Positions 18,307-26,510 of a stretch of 64,000 nt of DNA are shown here, in pieces. A model generated the notes under the pieces. The model was not told where the DNA came from. It worked only from the letters and a program-made list of their open reading frames with translations, and searched no databases. This stretch comes from Thalassococcus sp. S3. Lineage in GTDB: Bacteria > Pseudomonadota > Alphaproteobacteria > Rhodobacterales > Rhodobacteraceae. How positions within the stretch are numbered: the first letter of the stretch is position 1; each line of letters begins with the position of its first letter. The position numbers and the translations under genes were made by a program. The stretch is from NCBI RefSeq assembly GCF_004216475.1, contig NZ_CP022303.1, positions 1,736,001-1,800,000 of the forward strand, in the 5' to 3' direction.

Positions 18307-19803
18307 ATGGAATTCGGTTTCACTATTGCGGCTTACGCGGTCGCGGCGGTTCTCTTCATCCTCTCCCTTGGGGGGCTTTCGGGGCAGGAGAGCGCGAAAC
18401 GCGCCGTCTGGTACGGCGTTGTCGGTATGGCGATTGCGGTCATCGCGACCATGGTCGGGCCCGGCCAGGGCCTGTGGGGCGCGTCGATCATCCTGATCGC
18501 CCTGGGTGCGGCTGTCGGCTATCAGCTCGCCACCAAGGTGCAGATGACCCAGATGCCGGAGCTTGTGGCGATCATGCACTCGCTTGTCGGTCTCGCCGCT
18601 GTCTTCGTGGGCTTCAACGCCGACATCATGATCAACATGGTGTCGGGCATCTACGAGGCCAACGATCAGGTTCTCGGAGCTGTTGGTCCGGACGGATACA
18701 CCGCGATCGGTCTGCCCAAGGAGATCACGGACGGTCTGTCCTCTTTCGGGCAGCTGATCGCCAAGAAATCCAATGTCGAGATCAACATCCTCAAGGTCGA
18801 GCTTGTTCTGGGCATCTGGATCGGTGCAGTCACCTTCACCGGATCGGTCATCGCCTACGGCAAGCTGGCCGGCAAGGTCGACACCTCGGCCAAGCAATTG
18901 CCGGGCGGCCATCTGCTGAACGCAGGCGCTGCGGCGGCTTCGGTGATCCTGGCGGCCATGTATCTCGGCGATGCGGGAAGCTGGACGCTGGTTCTGCTGA
19001 CCCTGCTGGCGCTTTTCATCGGGTATCACCTGATCATGGGCATCGGCGGCGCGGACATGCCGGTCGTCGTGTCGATGCTGAACAGCTATTCCGGCTGGGC
19101 GGCTGCGGCCATCGGGTTCAGCCTCGGCAACGACCTTCTGATCGTGGTGGGTGCGCTCGTGGGCTCCTCCGGCGCGATCCTGTCCTACATCATGTGTAAG
19201 GCGATGAACCGGTCCTTCGTGAGCGTGATCCTGGGCGGCTTCGGCGGCGCCACGGGCGAGCAGATGGCGGTCGAGGGCGAACAGGTCGCCATCGAGGCCG
19301 AGGGCGTGGCACAGGCGCTCAACGAGGCCGACAGCGTCATTATCATCCCCGGTTACGGCATGGCCGTCGCACAGGCGCAGAGCGCGGTCAGCGATCTGAC
19401 CCGCAAATTGCGCGCCAAGGGCAAGAACGTGCGCTTCGCCATTCACCCCGTCGCGGGCCGCCTCCCGGGCCACATGAACGTGCTTCTGGCCGAGGCAAAA
19501 GTGCCCTATGACATCGTGATGGAGATGGAAGAGATCAATGACGATTTCCCCGACACGGACGTGGCCATCGTCATCGGCTCCAACGACATCGTGAACCCGG
19601 CCGCACAGGACGACCCCAACAGCCCCATCGCCGGTATGCCAGTTCTGGAATGCTGGAAGGCCAAGCAGGTCTTCGTGTCGAAGCGCGGTCAGGGCACGGG
19701 CTATTCCGGCATCGAGAACCCGCTCTTCTTCAAGGAGAACACGCGGATGTTCTACGGCGATGCGAAGGCGTCGCTGGACAAGCTTCTGCCGATGATTGAC
19801 TGA
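18307..19803 (+). CDS. pntB: NAD(P) transhydrogenase subunit beta
   Basis: A 498-residue membrane subunit with about nine transmembrane segments and a C-terminal NADP(H)-binding dIII domain. The dIII motifs are [55 protein letters not shown] and [20 protein letters not shown]. It starts 18 bases after pntA with GGGACGAGAG upstream and forms the proton channel with PntA. The operon ends in a strong hairpin terminator. Confidence 0.97.
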   Translation: MEFGFTIAAYAVAAVLFILSLGGLSGQESAKRAVWYGVVGMAIAVIATMVGPGQGLWGASIILIALGAAVGYQLATKVQMTQMPELVAIMHSLVGLAAVFVGFNADIMINMVSGIYEANDQVLGAVGPDGYTAIGLPKEITDGLSSFGQLIAKKSNVEINILKVELVLGIWIGAVTFTGSVIAYGKLAGKVDTSAKQLPGGHLLNAGAAAASVILAAMYLGDAGSWTLVLLTLLALFIGYHLIMGIGGADMPVVVSMLNSYSGWAAAAIGFSLGNDLLIVVGALVGSSGAILSYIMCKAMNRSFVSVILGGFGGATGEQMAVEGEQVAIEAEGVAQALNEADSVIIIPGYGMAVAQAQSAVSDLTRKLRAKGKNVRFAIHPVAGRLPGHMNVLLAEAKVPYDIVMEMEEINDDFPDTDVAIVIGSNDIVNPAAQDDPNSPIAGMPVLECWKAKQVFVSKRGQGTGYSGIENPLFFKENTRMFYGDAKASLDKLLPMID

Positions 19804-19817
19804 TCATCCCCGGATAA

Positions 19818-19853
19818 AAAAACTGAGGCGCCTTTCTAGGCGCCTCAGTTTTT
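19818..19853. terminator. Strong bidirectional rho-independent terminator after pntB
   Basis: The arms AAAAACTGAGGCGCC (19818-19832) and GGCGCCTCAGTTTTT (19839-19853) are perfect complements with a six-base loop. The GC core of ten pairs is flanked by A and T runs, so it can terminate both pntAB and transcripts from the opposite strand. Confidence 0.93.
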
Positions 19854-19957
19854 GAAAACTCATGAATGGCAGCTGACCGGACAAAGCTGCCGTTCGCTGC
19901 ATCAGCCAAAAACGTCTGCTTGTCACACTCAGTTACCTCGACACCGCAGCGCGGGCA

Positions 19958-20206
19958 TCAACTTTCCGGTTCAACCTTCTTCAGCGTATCGTATCCATTT
20001 ACGTCAATACTAACGATACCCAAATTCAAGTCGTAAGTGTTAGGTTCGCAACATTCGCCCTCGACGGTAAACTCGATTATCGAGCCCGCCGCGAGACCCT
20101 TCTTGTAGCTCTGCATTTCCAAAACGACCTTAGACCCTGGCGTTGGCACGACCCCATCCTTATCTTCGTAAATCAAGCTGCCACTGATATAGTAGTGCAC
20201 GTCCAT
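19958..20206 (-). CDS. Hypothetical small protein, no recognised family
   Basis: An 82-residue acidic protein (MDVHYYISGSLIYEDKDGVV...), with alternating hydrophobic residues suggesting a beta-sandwich and a CC pair in EGECCEPNTYDLN. No signal peptide. A frame four codons longer exists, but GGAGAAGG lies just before ATG 20206, which I prefer. Its base composition is visibly AT-richer than its surroundings and it is the only gene in a patch between the pnt terminator and the merR operon, so lateral origin is plausible. Coding status is moderately supported. Confidence 0.5.
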   Translation of the reverse strand: MDVHYYISGSLIYEDKDGVVPTPGSKVVLEMQSYKKGLAAGSIIEFTVEGECCEPNTYDLNLGIVSIDVNGYDTLKKVEPES

Positions 20207-20540
20207 CGCCTTCTCCATCTACTGCACGGTGAACCTAGGCATGAGCAATTTCCCAATCAAGCCGTTCGTCTCGTATGCAGGCTATCGAGCTGCTGAAAAG
20301 CCTCTCTGAATATGTCAAGAGCTGGCTCAGAGTAGATCTTCGACAAACCTGCATTCATGAAAATAACAGGTTGGCTGCCTCAAATGCGGCTGTGTCGGGG
20401 CTCTGAGCCATCGGGCAGGACTTCTCCAGCAGCCTGCTGGAGGCGTGCGCAATACCGAAAGCCGTCGTGCTTGGCCGATGCAGCATCGGTGACATTGGGC
20501 TCGGAACGAACATTCGACTTGGTCAGTTCAGGATTTCCTC
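20207..20540. other. Intergenic stretch without a supported gene
   Basis: About 330 bases hold no convincing coding frame. The main structure is a perfect 9-bp inverted repeat, CTCCAGCAG (20424-20432) and CTGCTGGAG (20434-20442), around a single base. A 72-codon minus frame (20380-20598) has no ribosome site and covers the merR promoter, so it is not called. The stretch is AT-richer at its left end and may be decayed DNA. Confidence 0.5.
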
Positions 20541-20571
20541 TTGCTCTGGAGCGCACTCCAGATCGTACAGT
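20541..20571 (+). promoter_or_regulatory. MerR-type promoter with 19-bp spacer and dyad
   Basis: The -35 element TTGCTC (20541-20546) and -10 element TACAGT (20566-20571) are separated by 19 bases, the overlong spacing typical of MerR-activated promoters. Between them is the dyad CTGGAG-N4-CTCCAG (20546-20561), closely matching known MerR-family operator layouts. It lies 26 bases ahead of the merR gene, predicting autoregulation and control of the downstream gene. Confidence 0.75.
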
Positions 20572-20596
20572 TGTGCGACTCACAAGGAGCGCGCCC

Positions 20597-20965
20597 ATGA
20601 AGATATCCGAGGTGGCCGAGCGAAGCGGGCTGAGTATCGATACGCTTCGCTTCTACGAAAAGATCGGGCTCATCGCGCCGCCCGCGCGGGATGCGGCGGG
20701 GCGGCGGGTGTATGATGCCGAAGTCCTGGGCTGGATCGCGTTTCTGGGCCAGCTCAACGCGACGGGCATGAAACAAGCCGACCGCATCCGCTATGCTCAG
20801 CTCAGGGTACAGGGACCCGAGACCTGCGCGGCAAGGCGGCAGATGCTGGAAGAACGGCGCGCGGCGGTCGCTCTGAAGATCACCGAATTGCAAGACACAT
20901 TGGCGCTGCTGGACCGAAAAGTGGCGCATTACCGGGATCTGGAAAAGGGGCACGCAAATGTCTGA
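20597..20965 (+). CDS. MerR family transcriptional regulator
   Basis: A 122-residue regulator starting MKISEVAERSGLSIDTLRFY, the winged helix-turn-helix of MerR proteins, followed by EKIGLIAPPARDAAGRRVYD and a C-terminal coiled coil (about 75-118). No cysteine pattern for metal binding is evident, which points to an organic or redox signal as in the AdhR/NmlR-like groups. AAGGAG precedes the ATG. The last eight bases overlap the start of the next gene, so the two are coupled. Confidence 0.92.
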   Translation: MKISEVAERSGLSIDTLRFYEKIGLIAPPARDAAGRRVYDAEVLGWIAFLGQLNATGMKQADRIRYAQLRVQGPETCAARRQMLEERRAAVALKITELQDTLALLDRKVAHYRDLEKGHANV

Positions 20966-21335
20966 CGCGTTGGAAAAAGGCCGCGAAATCGTCTCTCGTC
21001 TGAACCCGGGTCTGGAGGAGGTTCTGGCCGAGACATACCCCGCCGTGCCCGGGATGGCCGAGGCGCTGGTGGAATGGGCCTATGGGCGCCATTACGCGCG
21101 GGACGGGCTTGATCTGAAGACCCGCCAGCTTTGCACCGTTGCGGCGCTCACGGCGCTGGGCGGGCAGACGGCGCCGCAGCTCAAGGTCAACATCCGTCAC
21201 ACCCGCGCGGCAGGCGCCAGCGAGACGGAAATCCTGGAAGTCATCTGGCAAATGGCGGTCTATGGCGGGCTGCCGGCGGCGATCAACGGGCTGAATGCCG
21301 CGCAGGAGGTCTTTGCCGAAGAAACGGGCGGATAG
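20958..21335 (+). CDS. Carboxymuconolactone decarboxylase family protein
   Basis: A 125-residue CMD/AhpD-fold protein. The family core is seen in LVEWAYGRHYARDGLDLKTR, QLCTVAALTALGGQTAPQL and NIRHTRAAGASETEILEVIW, with a single Cys (near residue 60) and His (near 75) rather than the CXXC of AhpD peroxidases. Such stand-alone members act in aromatic or aldehyde metabolism or in redox defence; MerR-controlled copies are common. The coupled MerR gene suggests it responds to the same signal. Confidence 0.88.
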   Translation: MSDALEKGREIVSRLNPGLEEVLAETYPAVPGMAEALVEWAYGRHYARDGLDLKTRQLCTVAALTALGGQTAPQLKVNIRHTRAAGASETEILEVIWQMAVYGGLPAAINGLNAAQEVFAEETGG

Positions 21336-21436
21336 GGGCCGTATGCAATTGTATTCTTCTAACGCATTGAAGGAAAAGGATTTACGGCGCGTCTCTTTGG
21401 TCTATGTTGCCAGCGACAGGACCAAGGATTGCGCCG

Positions 21437-22717
21437 ATGCCCCCGATTGAAGATCATCCTCTGCGCTACAAGCTGGCCAATGAATTGCACGCGCGGCCAT
21501 TCCCCACGATGGCCTCGCCCAGCACCGCTGCCTATGTGGCCATCAAGCAGACGGAGGAGGCGGCCGGGCGGGACCGTGCGCAGGATCTGGCGCATCTGAT
21601 CGCTTTGCTGGACCGCTTTGGCGCCCCGCATCCGCAGCCGGGGGCCACGCACTATTCCGGTCAGATCGGGCGGCACCACCTGAAATGGGAGCAGCATACC
21701 GAGTTCGTCACCTACACCGCCTTTTCGGACGGGGTGAGCGAGCGTCCGTTCGATCCGGCTGATTTCGAGGTTTTCCCAGAGGACTGGATCGAAGAGGCGC
21801 CCGGCCAGCGCATGACCTCGATCCTGATGCGGATCGAACCGCGCATGTCCGACAAGCAGATCGTGCGCAATATGGATGACTGGTTCGTGCCCGAAAGCCT
21901 GGCAGTGGCCAAGGTGCTCGACGATGACGCGGTGGTGGCCGGGGATTTCCGGATCGATCCGGCGGGCCACATGCGCTTTGCCGTCTTCGTGGGGCCTGAG
22001 ACAGGGAGCCGCCGGATCGGACGGATCGTGCAGCGCTTGTGCGAGATCGAGACCTACAAGACCATGTCGATGCTCGGCTTTGCCCGGGTGCGGGATCTGG
22101 GCCCAAGGATCGGCAAGATGGATGGTGAGCTGACCACGCTGATGGATGACATGACGGGCGGCTCCAAACCGGCGGAGGAGACGCTGTCACGTCTTCTGGC
22201 GATTTCGGCGGAGCTCGAAAACATGTCGGCCCGCGCCTCGTTTCGCTTTGGCGCGACAGGGGCCTACGAGGCGATCGTGACCCAGAGGATCTCGGCCCTG
22301 AGAGAAGAGCGGTTCACGGGCCGTCAAACCTTTGCGGAATTCATGATGCGCCGCTACGAACCGGCGATGCGCACCGTGAATGCGAGCGCCGAACGGCTTA
22401 ACGTGCTCTCGGACAGGGCGTTGAGGGCGGGCAATCTGCTCAGAACGCGCGTGGATGTGGAACGCAGCGCGCAGAACCAGAAGCTGCTGGAGAGCATGGA
22501 CAAACGCGCGGACATGCAATTGCGGTTGCAGCGCACGGTCGAGGGGCTGTCGGTCGTAGCGATCAGCTATTACGCGGTGTCGTTGGTTGCATATCTGATC
22601 TATCCGCTCACGGTGACGACGGGCATGACGAAAGAGATGCTCACGGCGATCTCTACTCTGCCGGTTGTGCTGCTGGTCTGGTGGCTGGTGCGCCAGATCC
22701 GCGCACGGATCGAGTGA
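21437..22717 (+). CDS. DUF3422 family membrane protein
   Basis: A 426-residue protein matching DUF3422: DHPLRYKLANELHARPFPTM at the N-terminus, HHLKWEQHTEFVTYT, LGFARVRDLGPRIGKMDGEL, RQTFAEFMMRRYEPAMRT, and two C-terminal hydrophobic segments (SVVAISYYAVSLVAYLIY and AISTLPVVLLVWWLV). The central part is helical and the tail anchors it in the inner membrane. Function is unknown; the family is widespread in proteobacteria. AAGGA upstream of ATG 21437 fixes the start. Its 3' end overlaps the convergent yeeE-like gene by 65 bases. Confidence 0.9.
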   Translation: MPPIEDHPLRYKLANELHARPFPTMASPSTAAYVAIKQTEEAAGRDRAQDLAHLIALLDRFGAPHPQPGATHYSGQIGRHHLKWEQHTEFVTYTAFSDGVSERPFDPADFEVFPEDWIEEAPGQRMTSILMRIEPRMSDKQIVRNMDDWFVPESLAVAKVLDDDAVVAGDFRIDPAGHMRFAVFVGPETGSRRIGRIVQRLCEIETYKTMSMLGFARVRDLGPRIGKMDGELTTLMDDMTGGSKPAEETLSRLLAISAELENMSARASFRFGATGAYEAIVTQRISALREERFTGRQTFAEFMMRRYEPAMRTVNASAERLNVLSDRALRAGNLLRTRVDVERSAQNQKLLESMDKRADMQLRLQRTVEGLSVVAISYYAVSLVAYLIYPLTVTTGMTKEMLTAISTLPVVLLVWWLVRQIRARIE

Positions 22718-23726
22718 GCAGGCGCTGCATTGCAAGAGCGCCCAAGGCAATGGCGACGATCGCGAGGCACGCCGCGAAGCTGAGTGTCGGCACTCCCGAC
22801 AGCCCTGCGCCGACGGTGCAGCCTCCGGCCAGAACGCCGCCCACGCCCATGAGCACTGCGCCGAGCAAGTAGCGCCCGGTCTGGCGGGGGCTTTCGAAGC
22901 TGACCCAAGAAAACCGGCCCGCGATCAGGGCGCTGAGGGCGGCGCCCAGCAGGACACCGGCAATCAGGCCCGGACCGAAGCCTGCCGGGATCGAAGTGGC
23001 GGCGATTGCGAAGAACAGCGTGTCGGCGGAAGGCGCCGTGAAAGACAGACTTTCCATCGTGATCGGATCGAAATCATCCAGAAGGACATAGCCGGTGCCT
23101 ACCCAGCCGAGGCTGGACAGAAGACCGATCAAAGCGCCGCCTGCCAGAACGGTCCAGCGGTTACCCGACCGTGCGGCAAAGATCAGACACATCATCACCA
23201 ATGCGCCCGACCAGAGAAGCGCGCCGCCGGGCAAGGCGGAGAGTGCGGCGGCCGCGCCGAGATCCAGTTTGAAAGAGCCGATCCAAACCCGAAATGGCGC
23301 CAGAACACCCTTGAGCGTTGCGTGGGCGATGATGGCGAAAACAACGATGACGAGAAGCGCGCGCAAATTGCCGCTGCCACTCAGAACCGTCAGGCGGGAG
23401 ATGCAGCCGCGGGTCAGGACCATGCCGCCGCCAAAGAGCGCACCTCCCAGAAGGATCGCGAGCCAGGGCAGGTCGGGGCTGAGGAAGCGGTGGTCCGCGA
23501 AGGAAATCAGGCCCGCGGCGACCGCCGCCTGCGTTCCGATGATGGCCGTTGCCAGCGCGGTCAGCCAGACGCCAGCGGCTGCGCGCCGGTCGTCGCCCAC
23601 CAGCGCTCTGCGAAAGCAAAAGCGGGTCCATTCGGCGAGGCTGCCAAAAAGAAGGCCCAGGGCAAGGGCAAAGAGAACGCTGATCTGCTGTGCGCTGGTA
23701 TCCTCGAAACCAAATGAGTCAAACAT
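22653..23726 (-). CDS. YeeE/YedE family sulfur-compound transporter
   Basis: A 357-residue polytopic membrane protein of the YeeE/YedE (TsuA-like) family, which moves thiosulfate or related sulfur species across the inner membrane. Conserved Cys motifs of the two halves are present: MVLTRGCISRLTVLSGSGNL and GGVLAGGCTVGAGLSGVPTL, as well as EWTRFCFRRALVGD near the N-terminus. ATG 23726 (MFDSFGFED) follows GGAGAGGCGCG and is preferred over a start 12 codons upstream. No sulfurtransferase gene accompanies it here. The last 65 bases overlap the DUF3422 gene. Confidence 0.9.
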   Translation of the reverse strand: MFDSFGFEDTSAQQISVLFALALGLLFGSLAEWTRFCFRRALVGDDRRAAAGVWLTALATAIIGTQAAVAAGLISFADHRFLSPDLPWLAILLGGALFGGGMVLTRGCISRLTVLSGSGNLRALLVIVVFAIIAHATLKGVLAPFRVWIGSFKLDLGAAAALSALPGGALLWSGALVMMCLIFAARSGNRWTVLAGGALIGLLSSLGWVGTGYVLLDDFDPITMESLSFTAPSADTLFFAIAATSIPAGFGPGLIAGVLLGAALSALIAGRFSWVSFESPRQTGRYLLGAVLMGVGGVLAGGCTVGAGLSGVPTLSFAACLAIVAIALGALAMQRLLTRSVRGSGAPATRPAAQPAE

Positions 23727-23926
23727 CGCGCCTCTCCGACATAAATGAGAACGATTTCCCAATTCGCGTGGAAAAGCGCAAAGATCAAGGCATTCGAATG
23801 TGTTTATTCTGCGGGCTGCCGGAACGGTGTTCTGTATCTATGACCATTCACGGGGTATTCTCCTGCTTTGCCCGGAGAAGCATGTCTTTCGTTCCGCCTT
23901 GGCGCGCGCGTGCGCAAGGGCGGTCC

Positions 23927-24508
23927 TTATTTCGGTTCTCTCTCAGCGTGCCATCGCATCAGAACCCTTACGTCGCTGCGTTGTGCGACCGGCTTGAACC
24001 CCGCGCGGGTGAGGGGAACGACAAGGCCGACATATCCTTCGCTCCGCTGCAAGGGCCGGGCGGGCGCGTAGGCAGCGGCTTCGACCGTCTCTGCGCCTTG
24101 GGACGCGGCCCAATCGCACGCTGCGCGGGCGAGACGCTCCATCAATCCCTGGCCCCGGTAGCCGCTTGCGGTGAAAAAGCAGGACAAGGCCCAGACTTTT
24201 GCGAGATCCGCGCCCGGCTCGGGCTTTGAGGTGCGCCCGTTGTTGAAGCGCGGAATGTCCGAGCGTGGGCTGACCTGCACCCAGCCAACGGCCCGGTCAT
24301 CATCGTAAGCCAGCAGGCCGGGGGGTGGGCCGGTCTCCACCAGGGTCTGAAAGTCCGCCTTGCGGCTGGTCTTTGTGGTGTCACGCCAGGCATTGCCCGC
24401 GATGCGCCACCACATGCACCAGCAATTTCGCGTGGCGCTCGCCGAGGCGAAGAGCGTCTCCAGATCCTCCCACCGCTCGGGCGTGACAGGATGGATGGCA
24501 AGGCTCAC
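23927..24508 (-). CDS. GNAT family N-acetyltransferase at end of ABC importer operon
   Basis: A 193-residue GNAT protein starting MSLAIHPVTPERWEDLETLF and containing NCWCMWWRIAGNAW, WVQVSPRSDIPRF and the acetyl-CoA loop SGYRGQGLMERLARAACDWA. The CWCMWWR segment places it with a GNAT subgroup found beside transporters and antibiotic-type acetyltransferases. Its GTG start overlaps the permease stop (GTGA), so it is translationally coupled to the ABC permease. The context suggests acetylation of an imported amino compound, but this is inference. Confidence 0.87.
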   Translation of the reverse strand: MSLAIHPVTPERWEDLETLFASASATRNCWCMWWRIAGNAWRDTTKTSRKADFQTLVETGPPPGLLAYDDDRAVGWVQVSPRSDIPRFNNGRTSKPEPGADLAKVWALSCFFTASGYRGQGLMERLARAACDWAASQGAETVEAAAYAPARPLQRSEGYVGLVVPLTRAGFKPVAQRSDVRVLMRWHAEREPK

Positions 24509-25416
24509 CGCCCGCGGATCCGCGGGTCCAATGCGTCGCGCAGGCCGTCCCCCAGATAATTGACGCTCAACACGGTCAGGGAGATCGCCATGCCGGGCCA
24601 GAACACCCGCTCGGGATATTGTTGCAGGTAATCGGTCGCATCGAAGAGCAGCCGGCCCCAGGTGGGAAAGTCGGGCGGAAAGCCCAGACCCAGGAACGAC
24701 AGAGCACTTTCGGTGATGATCGCATTGGCGATGCCGAGAGTTGCCGAGACCATGATCGGCGACAGAACGTTGGGCAGGATGTGGCGAAGGATCAGCATGT
24801 GGTTCGAGGTGCCAATGGACCGTGCGGCCAGGACGAACTCACGTTGCTTGAGCGCGAGTACGTCGCCCCGGACGATCCGTGCCGTAGGCATCCAGGACGT
24901 CACGCCAATGGCGCAGACGATCAGGATGAAGATGCCCTGCTCGGCGCCGAAGGCCGCGTTCAGGGGCTCACGGAAAAGCAGCATCATCACCAGCAGAAGC
25001 GGCAGCAGCGGCAGGGCGAGAAAGAGATCGGTGAGCCGCATCAGAGGACCATCGAGACGGCGGAAAAAGCCGGCGGTGACCCCGATAAACGAACCGAGGA
25101 AAAGCGCCAGCAGCATGGCGGCCAGCCCCACGGAGATCGAGGTTTGCCCGCCTGCCATCATCCGCGCAAGGATATCGCGGCCCAATTGGTCGGTGCCGAA
25201 CGGATGCGCCAAGCTGGGGCCCTGATTGCGGGCACGGATGTCGATAAAGGTCGGGTCGATGGTCCAGAAGAACGGACCCAGGAACACCGCGGCCACGATC
25301 AGAAGGAACAGGATCCCACCCCAAAGCGCACCTTTGTGGGTTTTGAACTGGTCCCAGACATCCAGCCACTGACTGCGCGGCGGGCGGGAGGGGACGGGCT
25401 GGCTGATCTCAGTCAT
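24505..25416 (-). CDS. Peptide-type ABC transporter permease (DppC-like)
   Basis: A 303-residue inner-membrane permease with six helices and the BPD_transp_1 EAA region near ESALSFLGLGFPPDFPTWGR. The upstream loop has LAHPFGTDQLGRDILARMMA, characteristic of DppC/OppC subunits. ATG 25416 (MTEISQPVPS) overlaps the preceding permease gene by eight bases; an upstream open frame inside that gene is rejected. It pairs with the DppB-like subunit to form the channel. Confidence 0.95.
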   Translation of the reverse strand: MTEISQPVPSRPPRSQWLDVWDQFKTHKGALWGGILFLLIVAAVFLGPFFWTIDPTFIDIRARNQGPSLAHPFGTDQLGRDILARMMAGGQTSISVGLAAMLLALFLGSFIGVTAGFFRRLDGPLMRLTDLFLALPLLPLLLVMMLLFREPLNAAFGAEQGIFILIVCAIGVTSWMPTARIVRGDVLALKQREFVLAARSIGTSNHMLILRHILPNVLSPIMVSATLGIANAIITESALSFLGLGFPPDFPTWGRLLFDATDYLQQYPERVFWPGMAISLTVLSVNYLGDGLRDALDPRIRGR

Positions 25417-26416
25417 AGCGGATCCTCGGGTCGAGAATGCCGTAAAGCACGTCGGCAATCAGGTTGAAGAGCACGATCAGGATCGCAAAGATGAAGGTCA
25501 GCGTTTGCACCATCGGCAGGTCATTGGCCTGGATCGCGCCGATCAATAGCTGGCCGATACCGTTCACCTTGAAGACCTGTTCGGTGATGATCGCACCGCC
25601 AAAGATCGCCGGAATGCCCAGGGCGATGACCGTTACGACGGGGATCATGGAATTGCGCAGCACGTGGATCAGAACCACGGTCCGCTCGCCCAATCCCTTG
25701 GCCCGGGCGGTGCGCACGTAATCCTGATTGAGGTTGTCGAGCATCGAGGCGCGCATGAACCGGCTGATCTGCGCCGTGATCTGCAGCGCCAGCACCATGA
25801 CGGGCATGATCATCTGCTGAAGCTGAACGACAAAGCTTTCCCAGTTCGTGACCCGGTGTGTGGTGTCATAGATCGACGGGAACCAGCCCAGATTGACCGA
25901 AAAAACGACAATGACCAGAACCCCGGAAAAGAAGGGGGGGACCGAAAAGCCGATCATCGACACGAAGGTGCCGGCCTGGTCGAACCATGAATATTGTCGA
26001 TAGGCCGAATAGATCCCGATGGGCAGGGCGATGATGATCGCAACCACATAAGCGGTGCCAACGACCCAAAGCGTCTGCGGAATGCGCTGGACCACGATAT
26101 CCATGACCGGAGAGCGGGTCTGCCAGCTGATCACACGCAGCTTGCCTTCGGAAAAGGAGGTGCCGAAGATGTGGTCGATCAGAACCTGGGGCTCGATCCA
26201 GAAGAATTGAACGATCCACTTCATGAAGCGGATATGCAAAGGCTCGCCAAGACCGAGCGCGATGCGCATCTTTTCTTTGACTTCGGGCGGAACGGTCAGC
26301 GGAACCTGCGCCATCGGATCGCCGGGGGCGAGCTCCAGCAGCAGGAAGATAACAAGACTTATGAAAAGGAGCGTCGGGACCGCGAGGACCAGACGCCGGA
26401 TCGTAAAGGTCAGCAT
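25409..26416 (-). CDS. Peptide-type ABC transporter permease (DppB-like)
   Basis: A 335-residue permease with an N-terminal helix MLTFTIRRLVLAVPTLLFIS and the conserved DppB pattern LLELAPGDPM, then MRASMLDNLNQDYVRTARAK, GLGERTVVLIHVLRNSMIPV and ITEQVFKVNGIGQLLIGAI. It is separated from the upstream substrate-binding gene by 94 bases containing a strong hairpin, and overlaps the DppC-like gene. Confidence 0.95.
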   Translation of the reverse strand: MLTFTIRRLVLAVPTLLFISLVIFLLLELAPGDPMAQVPLTVPPEVKEKMRIALGLGEPLHIRFMKWIVQFFWIEPQVLIDHIFGTSFSEGKLRVISWQTRSPVMDIVVQRIPQTLWVVGTAYVVAIIIALPIGIYSAYRQYSWFDQAGTFVSMIGFSVPPFFSGVLVIVVFSVNLGWFPSIYDTTHRVTNWESFVVQLQQMIMPVMVLALQITAQISRFMRASMLDNLNQDYVRTARAKGLGERTVVLIHVLRNSMIPVVTVIALGIPAIFGGAIITEQVFKVNGIGQLLIGAIQANDLPMVQTLTFIFAILIVLFNLIADVLYGILDPRIRYD

Positions 26417-26466
26417 TCAAAGCGCCTTTATAGGAAGGGGTGTGTTGGCTGCGCGTCTGAAATCAA

Positions 26467-26499
26467 GGCACGCCCCGCACGGGTGGCGCGGGGCGTGCC
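26467..26499 (-). promoter_or_regulatory. Intercistronic hairpin between substrate-binding and permease genes
   Basis: Arms GGCACGCCCCGC (26467-26478) and GCGGGGCGTGCC (26488-26499) form a perfect 12-bp GC-rich stem with a nine-base loop, 12 bases after the binding-protein stop. The following minus-strand sequence has only a weak T-run. Such hairpins commonly protect the upstream message or partly terminate, giving more binding protein than permease. Confidence 0.7.
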
Positions 26500-26510
26500 A
26501 GATCAAAAGC

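Noticed and set aside
20380-20598. A 72-codon minus-strand frame ahead of merR
   Set aside because: No ribosome site, overlaps the MerR promoter and dyad, and has no recognisable domain.
22665-23717. A 350-codon plus-strand frame opposite the YeeE-type transporter
   Set aside because: Charged, low-complexity antisense translation; the minus strand shows conserved YeeE cysteine motifs and membrane helices.
23791-23800. CATTCGAATG palindrome upstream of the YeeE-type gene as a sulfide-regulator site
   Set aside because: It is a perfect ten-base palindrome, but it lacks the spaced ATTC/GAAT arrangement I associate with SqrR/BigR operators and lies about 65 bases from the start.
23893-23924. 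GC-rich imperfect hairpin after the GNAT gene at the end of the importer operon
   Set aside because: CCGCC/GGCGG arms pair at the ends but have internal mismatches and no T-run, so a terminator call is not justified.
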